Shown: positions 6,036 through 9,500 of the stretch, piece after piece | Layout: each line of letters opens with the position of its first letter | Numbering within the stretch: position 1 is the first letter of the stretch | Source: Lachnospiraceae bacterium UBA1755 | Lineage (GTDB): Bacteria; Bacillota; Clostridia; Lachnospirales; Lachnospiraceae | Reading direction: 5' to 3' | Length of the DNA stretch: 9,500 nucleotides | NCBI GenBank assembly: GCA_002314805.1 | Contig: DCHJ01000036.1 | Span: 14,914 to 24,413, forward strand | Position numbers and translations under genes: made by a program | The notes under the pieces: model-generated | The model's input: only the letters and a program-made list of their open reading frames with translations | Told to the model about the DNA's origin: nothing | The model's database searches: none

Positions 6036-7442
6036 TCAATATGCATTCTTATTTACGAAACCCTTGAACACCGTAAGGCAGAGTATCTTGATATCAAAGG
6101 TGAAGGTCCAGTTTTCTATATAGTACAGGTCGTGCTCGATACGCTTTTCTATGGATGTGTCTCCCCTGTAGCCGTTGACCTGTGCCCATCCCGTAAGACC
6201 CGGCCGCACCTGATGCTTTATCATGTAATGGGGGATCTCATCCCTGAATTTCTCAACAAACAAGGGTCTCTCAGGTCTTGGTCCCACAAGACTCATATCC
6301 CCCTTGAAGATATTCCAGAACTGCGGCATCTCATCAATGCTTGTACTGCGGATGATCCTGCCCACCCGGGTGACACGGGGATCATTTCTGGTGGTCCATT
6401 CCTTCTTCTCGTCATCCTCATCCTGCACTTCCATGGAGCGGAATTTGTACATCCTGAATACCCTGCCGTGGCGTCCCACTCTCTCCTGAGCAAAGAATAC
6501 AGGTCCCGGACTTGTGATCCTGATGGCAAACATTGTAAGCAGCATCACCGGTGAAAAGATTATTAGTCCGAAAAGCGAACCGAATATATCCACAAGCCTT
6601 TTAAGTGCTGCCTTGGACAGATCATTGAGCGGCAGCTTTCTTATGTTGATGACCGGGAGTCCCTGCACGTCCTCGATCTGAGGCACTGTCGGTATGATGT
6701 TATTGTAATCCGGGATGAACTTGGTATGGACACCGCTCTTTTCACAGTCATTGACGATATCACTTAAGTAATCGTAATCTCTCAGGTCGAGTGTGATGGC
6801 GATCTCGTCCAGATCCTTGTTTTCCTCCAGATATGCCGGCAGATCCTTTATTGTGCCTATGACCGGCACATCCCTGTAATTGGCGCCCACTTCTTTTCTG
6901 TCATCCAGGATGCCGAGGATATCATAGCCCCACCCCGGGTTGAGTATTACCCTGTCGATAAACCCTTCAGCCGCATGACTGTACCCGACAAGAAGCATAT
7001 GCTTCAGGTTATAGCCTGATGAACGCAGATTTTTAAGTATAAACCTGATACCGTATCTTTCCACCAGTTCAAGCACTATGGTAAAGATAAAGAAATATAT
7101 GATCAGGCTTCGCGAAAAGTTATAGATATACGGATTCTTGGAGCCAAGGAACAGTACCAGTGCCATGATAAAAAGCAGGAGCAGATTGGACGATACTATT
7201 CCGATGAATTCCTTCCTGTATCCCATTGAGCGCTTGGGCGCATACAGTCCGTTGATCGAGTTAAGGATAAGACTGACCGGAAGTATTATGAGCAATACCG
7301 AAAAATAAAATTCTGCCGGAAGTGCTATAGCATCCTTTCTTGATACTATGATGATATATGCCAGGCTGTAGGCTATGGCTATCATCAGCGTATCCAGCAC
7401 CAGATGCAGTCTGTTAAGTTCCTTTTGATTGTCTTTGATCAT
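6036..7442 (-). CDS. Exopolysaccharide-type polyprenyl-phosphate sugar-1-phosphate transferase (WbaP/CpsE-like)
   Basis: This enzyme type moves a hexose-1-phosphate from a nucleotide sugar to undecaprenyl phosphate on the inner membrane face, the first step in building a lipid-linked glycan. The 468-residue protein has the full long-form layout: four membrane segments at about 13-33, 45-65, 82-100 and 111-127; a Rossmann-like middle domain beginning with HMLLVGYSHAAEG (148-160); a re-entrant or membrane helix at about 284-307; and the catalytic domain to the C-terminus. Conserved motifs are KFRSM (333-337), IIRSTSIDEMPQFWNIFKGD (363-382) with the catalytic Asp-Glu pair D370/E371, SLVGPRPERP (384-393) and RPGLTGWAQVNGYRG (413-427). 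Length is typical. The start has GAGGT 4 nt before the ATG. It is 66 nt downstream of a GT2 gene and probably in one operon with it. The sugar cannot be read from the sequence; glucose, galactose or N-acetyl-hexosamines are all used in this family. Confidence 0.95.
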   Translation of the reverse strand: MIKDNQKELNRLHLVLDTLMIAIAYSLAYIIIVSRKDAIALPAEFYFSVLLIILPVSLILNSINGLYAPKRSMGYRKEFIGIVSSNLLLLFIMALVLFLGSKNPYIYNFSRSLIIYFFIFTIVLELVERYGIRFILKNLRSSGYNLKHMLLVGYSHAAEGFIDRVILNPGWGYDILGILDDRKEVGANYRDVPVIGTIKDLPAYLEENKDLDEIAITLDLRDYDYLSDIVNDCEKSGVHTKFIPDYNNIIPTVPQIEDVQGLPVINIRKLPLNDLSKAALKRLVDIFGSLFGLIIFSPVMLLTMFAIRITSPGPVFFAQERVGRHGRVFRMYKFRSMEVQDEDDEKKEWTTRNDPRVTRVGRIIRSTSIDEMPQFWNIFKGDMSLVGPRPERPLFVEKFRDEIPHYMIKHQVRPGLTGWAQVNGYRGDTSIEKRIEHDLYYIENWTFTFDIKILCLTVFKGFVNKNAY

Positions 7443-7508
7443 TGATACCTCGTGTATAAGCCTTCAGATACTTTGCCTTTTCCTGCTTCCTCAATATCTG
7501 ATTGCTTT

Positions 7509-8486
7509 TTATTTTCCTGTATGTCTTCTGACAAAGCTGACTGTGTATTCTGCAAGACCTGCAAGCATCATTCCCTCTGTCCTTAGACAGTTATAAAAAC
7601 CTGCGCCTGTCACCCTCCTGCAGCTGCGCCTCGTGGCAAACCCTTCCTTAAGTCCCGCCTTATAGTCTGCATAAAAGCCCTTTTTCCTGAAAAATACTGC
7701 CTTTCCCGCAATACCCAGACAGAGCGGGATGAAATTGATTATCAGCTGCGGTGTCGGCTGGTTTTTATAATGCAGGTATATATTGTTGCGGGTTGAAAGC
7801 CTTACCTTGAAGGAATTGTATTTTGATCCGCTTGTCGCACTGCCCAGATGATATACCCTTGCCTCAGGACAGTACATTATCTCATATCCGTAAAGTCTTG
7901 CGCGCCAGGAAATATCTATATCCTCCAGATATGCAAAATGCATTTCGTCAAAATATCCTATCTTCTCAAACACTTCCCTGCGGTAAATTGCAGCTCCGGC
8001 ACATGCGGAAAAGACCTTCCGCTCTCTGCTGTATTTCGCCGCGGGCTCATCTATCCCTCTCTGATATGCCCAGCCAAGCCATGTGATCCCGTCTCCCGCG
8101 GAATCTATGAGACTGTGGTCCGATGACTTGATCATCTGCGAGCTTACGGCAAAGATGTGTTCATCCTTCTCAATTGAAGCATACAGCTTTTCTACAAAAT
8201 CCGGCTCGGGAACAGTATCATTATTGAGCAGCAGCACATATTTACTGTGCGAGGCTTTTATGCCGGCATTGACTGCCGCCGAAAAACCGGTATTCTCATC
8301 AAACCTGATGAGCCTGAGACCTGACATGCGCTCCCGCAATACATGATCCACACTGCCGTCTGAGGAACCGTTGTCTACCACGATGGTCTCAAAGCTGCCC
8401 ATGGTCTGGGTTTTGAGTGCGTCGAGGCAGTCAGGCAGGAACCTGAGACCGTTGTAGTTTGGTATTATGACGGATATCTCACACAT
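7509..8486 (-). CDS. Family 2 glycosyltransferase (GT-A fold, probably rhamnosyl- or hexosyltransferase)
   Basis: This 325-residue cytoplasmic or membrane-associated enzyme should add one sugar from a nucleotide donor to a lipid-linked glycan. GT2 motifs are in order: VIIPNYNG (6-13), VVDNGSSDGS (36-45), NTGFSAAVNAGI (65-76) and LLNNDT (86-91), where NND takes the metal-binding DXD place. ACAGAAIYRR (161-170) is followed by the acceptor/base region YLEDIDISWRARLYGY (186-201), where E188, D189 and D191 are the acidic positions, then VYHLGSATSG (211-220). A hydrophobic stretch near 249-264 may contact the membrane. The start codon lies inside the end of the previous gene (8-nt overlap, ATGTGTGA), and no good ribosome binding site precedes it apart from a weak AGAAG, so translation is probably coupled. 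The family resembles WbbL/RfbF-type enzymes, but the substrate is not certain. Confidence 0.95.
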   Translation of the reverse strand: MCEISVIIPNYNGLRFLPDCLDALKTQTMGSFETIVVDNGSSDGSVDHVLRERMSGLRLIRFDENTGFSAAVNAGIKASHSKYVLLLNNDTVPEPDFVEKLYASIEKDEHIFAVSSQMIKSSDHSLIDSAGDGITWLGWAYQRGIDEPAAKYSRERKVFSACAGAAIYRREVFEKIGYFDEMHFAYLEDIDISWRARLYGYEIMYCPEARVYHLGSATSGSKYNSFKVRLSTRNNIYLHYKNQPTPQLIINFIPLCLGIAGKAVFFRKKGFYADYKAGLKEGFATRRSCRRVTGAGFYNCLRTEGMMLAGLAEYTVSFVRRHTGK

Positions 8487-9500
8487 CTTCTAAATATTTC
8501 TCTATTCCTTCCATATGATACGGCTCGCCGATCTGCTCCTTGAGCAGATCCCTGAGTGCAAAATTGGATTTGCGCAGTGTCAGGTTGGGATTGTAATACG
8601 GGTCTCCGTCCTGGAGGATGCGGGGCCACTTCTTCATGAAGCGGGCCACTTCGCGGTTGAAACGGTCCACCTTCTCCGGCGTATCCTCCAGCCCCCTCGA
8701 CTTGGATTCATAGTGATGGAAGACCGCGTAGGGATCGTATACCACCAGTCTGCCTGTGCTGCGCACCTTAAGGCAATAGTCGATATCATTGAAGGCTACT
8801 GCCAGATCCTCCGAAAATCCGCCGGCAGCTTCAAATACTTCCTTTTTTGTAAGGAGACATGCCGCCGTGACTGCGGAATAATCCTGAGCCGTAACTGCTC
8901 TGTGAAAATACGATTTCTGGTACTCGTTAAGTCCGATAAAGGTATGCCCTGCGATGCCGCCGAACCCGATGACCACACCCGCATGCTGGATGCTGTCGTC
9001 CTCGTACAGAAGCCGGCAGCCCACGATGCCGACATCCTCCCTCCTGCAATAGCCCATCATCTCAGAGATCGAATCCGGGTTTATCATCTCAACATCGTTG
9101 TTCATGAAGAGATAGTAATCGCCTGAAGCAAACTGCACACCGTAATTATTGATGCGTGAGAAGTTAAAGCCCTTTTCTTCGTATCTGACCACCTTAACGC
9201 GCGGGAATACTGAAGCTGATACGGCACGGCTGTCCGCTGCACCTGCGGCTTTGCTGCCGAACGCTGCGCTGCCTGCTGTCCTGCCGTTATCACCGCCGGT
9301 ACTGCTTACCGCAGCATCGCCGCCGTCTCTGCGGTCTTCTGCGCCGTTCGCTGCTGCGCTGCCTGCCTTATCACATCCTGCAGCACTGACCGTATCTTCG
9401 GCGAATTCACGGGTGATCCTGTCATAGTATTCCCATGTCTCATCCCCGGTGGAATTATTCTCAACTACGATGAATTCCAGGTTGTGATAATTACCCTTCA
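8479..9500 (-). CDS. Family 2 glycosyltransferase, N-terminus outside the window, with low-complexity insertion
   Basis: The frame is open from the right edge to the stop at 8479-8481, giving 339 residues here. A GTG at 9192-9190 could be taken as a start, but homologous GT2 sequence continues upstream of it, so the gene begins beyond position 9500. Numbered from the edge: LEFIVVENNSTGDE (7-20) is the nucleotide-binding strand; about 36-97 is an Ala/Gly/Ser/Asp-rich insertion; VKVVRYEEKGFNFSRINNYG (101-120) resumes the fold; LFMNNDVE (130-137) holds the metal-binding region; CRLLYEDDSIQHAGVVIG (161-178), AFNDIDYCLKV (235-245) and HHYESKSRGLED (261-272) are typical of the polysaccharide-type GT2 enzymes that end in an HxESxSRG motif. 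It precedes and overlaps a second GT2 gene. The donor sugar is unknown. A further domain upstream is possible, since enzymes of this subgroup are often two-domain proteins. Confidence 0.92.
   Translation of the reverse strand, partial: KGNYHNLEFIVVENNSTGDETWEYYDRITREFAEDTVSAAGCDKAGSAAANGAEDRRDGGDAAVSSTGGDNGRTAGSAAFGSKAAGAADSRAVSASVFPRVKVVRYEEKGFNFSRINNYGVQFASGDYYLFMNNDVEMINPDSISEMMGYCRREDVGIVGCRLLYEDDSIQHAGVVIGFGGIAGHTFIGLNEYQKSYFHRAVTAQDYSAVTAACLLTKKEVFEAAGGFSEDLAVAFNDIDYCLKVRSTGRLVVYDPYAVFHHYESKSRGLEDTPEKVDRFNREVARFMKKWPRILQDGDPYYNPNLTLRKSNFALRDLLKEQIGEPYHMEGIEKYLEDV
9263..9366 (-). repeat. In-frame 14-bp direct repeat inside the glycosyltransferase insertion
   Basis: GCTGCGCTGCCTGC occurs at 9263-9276 and again at 9353-9366, exactly 90 nt (30 codons) apart. 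Each is followed on the plus strand by TTATCAC, after 10 nt in the first copy and 1 nt in the second, so the copies differ by a 9-nt (3-codon) indel. The encoded peptides are DNGRTAGSAA and DKAGSAA. This looks like a segment duplicated by slippage or recombination inside the low-complexity insert. Confidence 0.7.

Noticed and set aside
5760..6554. 264-codon open frame on the plus strand, hydrophobic in its first part, partly covering the 386-nt gap
   Set aside because: More than half of it is antisense to the well-supported sugar transferase catalytic domain, it has no ribosome binding site before its ATG, and I recognise no motif in it.
7465..7500. Inverted repeat CAGATA / TATCTG in the 66-nt gap before the sugar transferase
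   Set aside because: Only 6 bp with a 24-nt loop and no U-tract; expected by chance and unlikely to terminate within an apparent operon.
9190..9192. GTG as start codon of the partial glycosyltransferase
   Set aside because: The frame stays open to the window edge and encodes the conserved ENNST region of the GT2 fold upstream of it, so this GTG is an internal valine.

Overview
The window looks like chromosomal DNA of a Gram-positive anaerobe of the class Clostridia, probably Lachnospiraceae. This rests on moderate GC content, strong AAGGAG-type ribosome binding sites, a fused SecD-SecF, a single-anchor HtrA with one PDZ domain, and an LCP protein with a long low-complexity wall tail. The family assignment is inference; no marker gene is present. 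All six genes lie on the minus strand, so transcription runs from high to low coordinates. I see no tRNA, rRNA, CRISPR array, insertion sequence or prophage.

Layout in order of transcription. (1) 9500-8479: a family 2 glycosyltransferase whose N-terminus lies outside the window; its catalytic domain carries an unusual Ala/Gly/Ser/Asp-rich insertion. (2) 8486-7509: a second GT2 glycosyltransferase, overlapping the first by 8 nt. (3) 7442-6036: a membrane polyprenyl-phosphate sugar-1-phosphate transferase, the enzyme type that starts a lipid-linked glycan. (4) A 386-nt gap. (5) 5649-3640: a LytR-CpsA-Psr (LCP) protein, the enzyme type that attaches finished glycopolymers to the wall, with a C-terminal run of 12-residue repeats. 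(6) A 217-nt regulatory gap holding four hexamers phased at exactly 11 bp upstream of htrA. (7) 3422-2091: a membrane-anchored HtrA/DegP-like serine protease. (8) A 327-nt gap with a terminator-like hairpin and a near-consensus promoter. (9) 1763-1: a SecDF fusion running off the left edge.

Together, genes 1-3 and 5 read as the end of a surface glycopolymer (capsule, exopolysaccharide or wall polysaccharide) locus: priming, extension by glycosyltransferases, and transfer to the wall. HtrA and SecDF are housekeeping secretion and envelope quality-control genes that appear to be separate transcription units.

The observations most worth following are the 11-bp phased repeat array in front of htrA, which suggests control by an OmpR/PhoB-type response regulator; the 12-residue D-x-[DN]-G-[NK] repeats in the LCP tail; and the low-complexity insertion in the first glycosyltransferase, which contains an in-frame direct repeat. 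I did not find a clear new multi-gene system.
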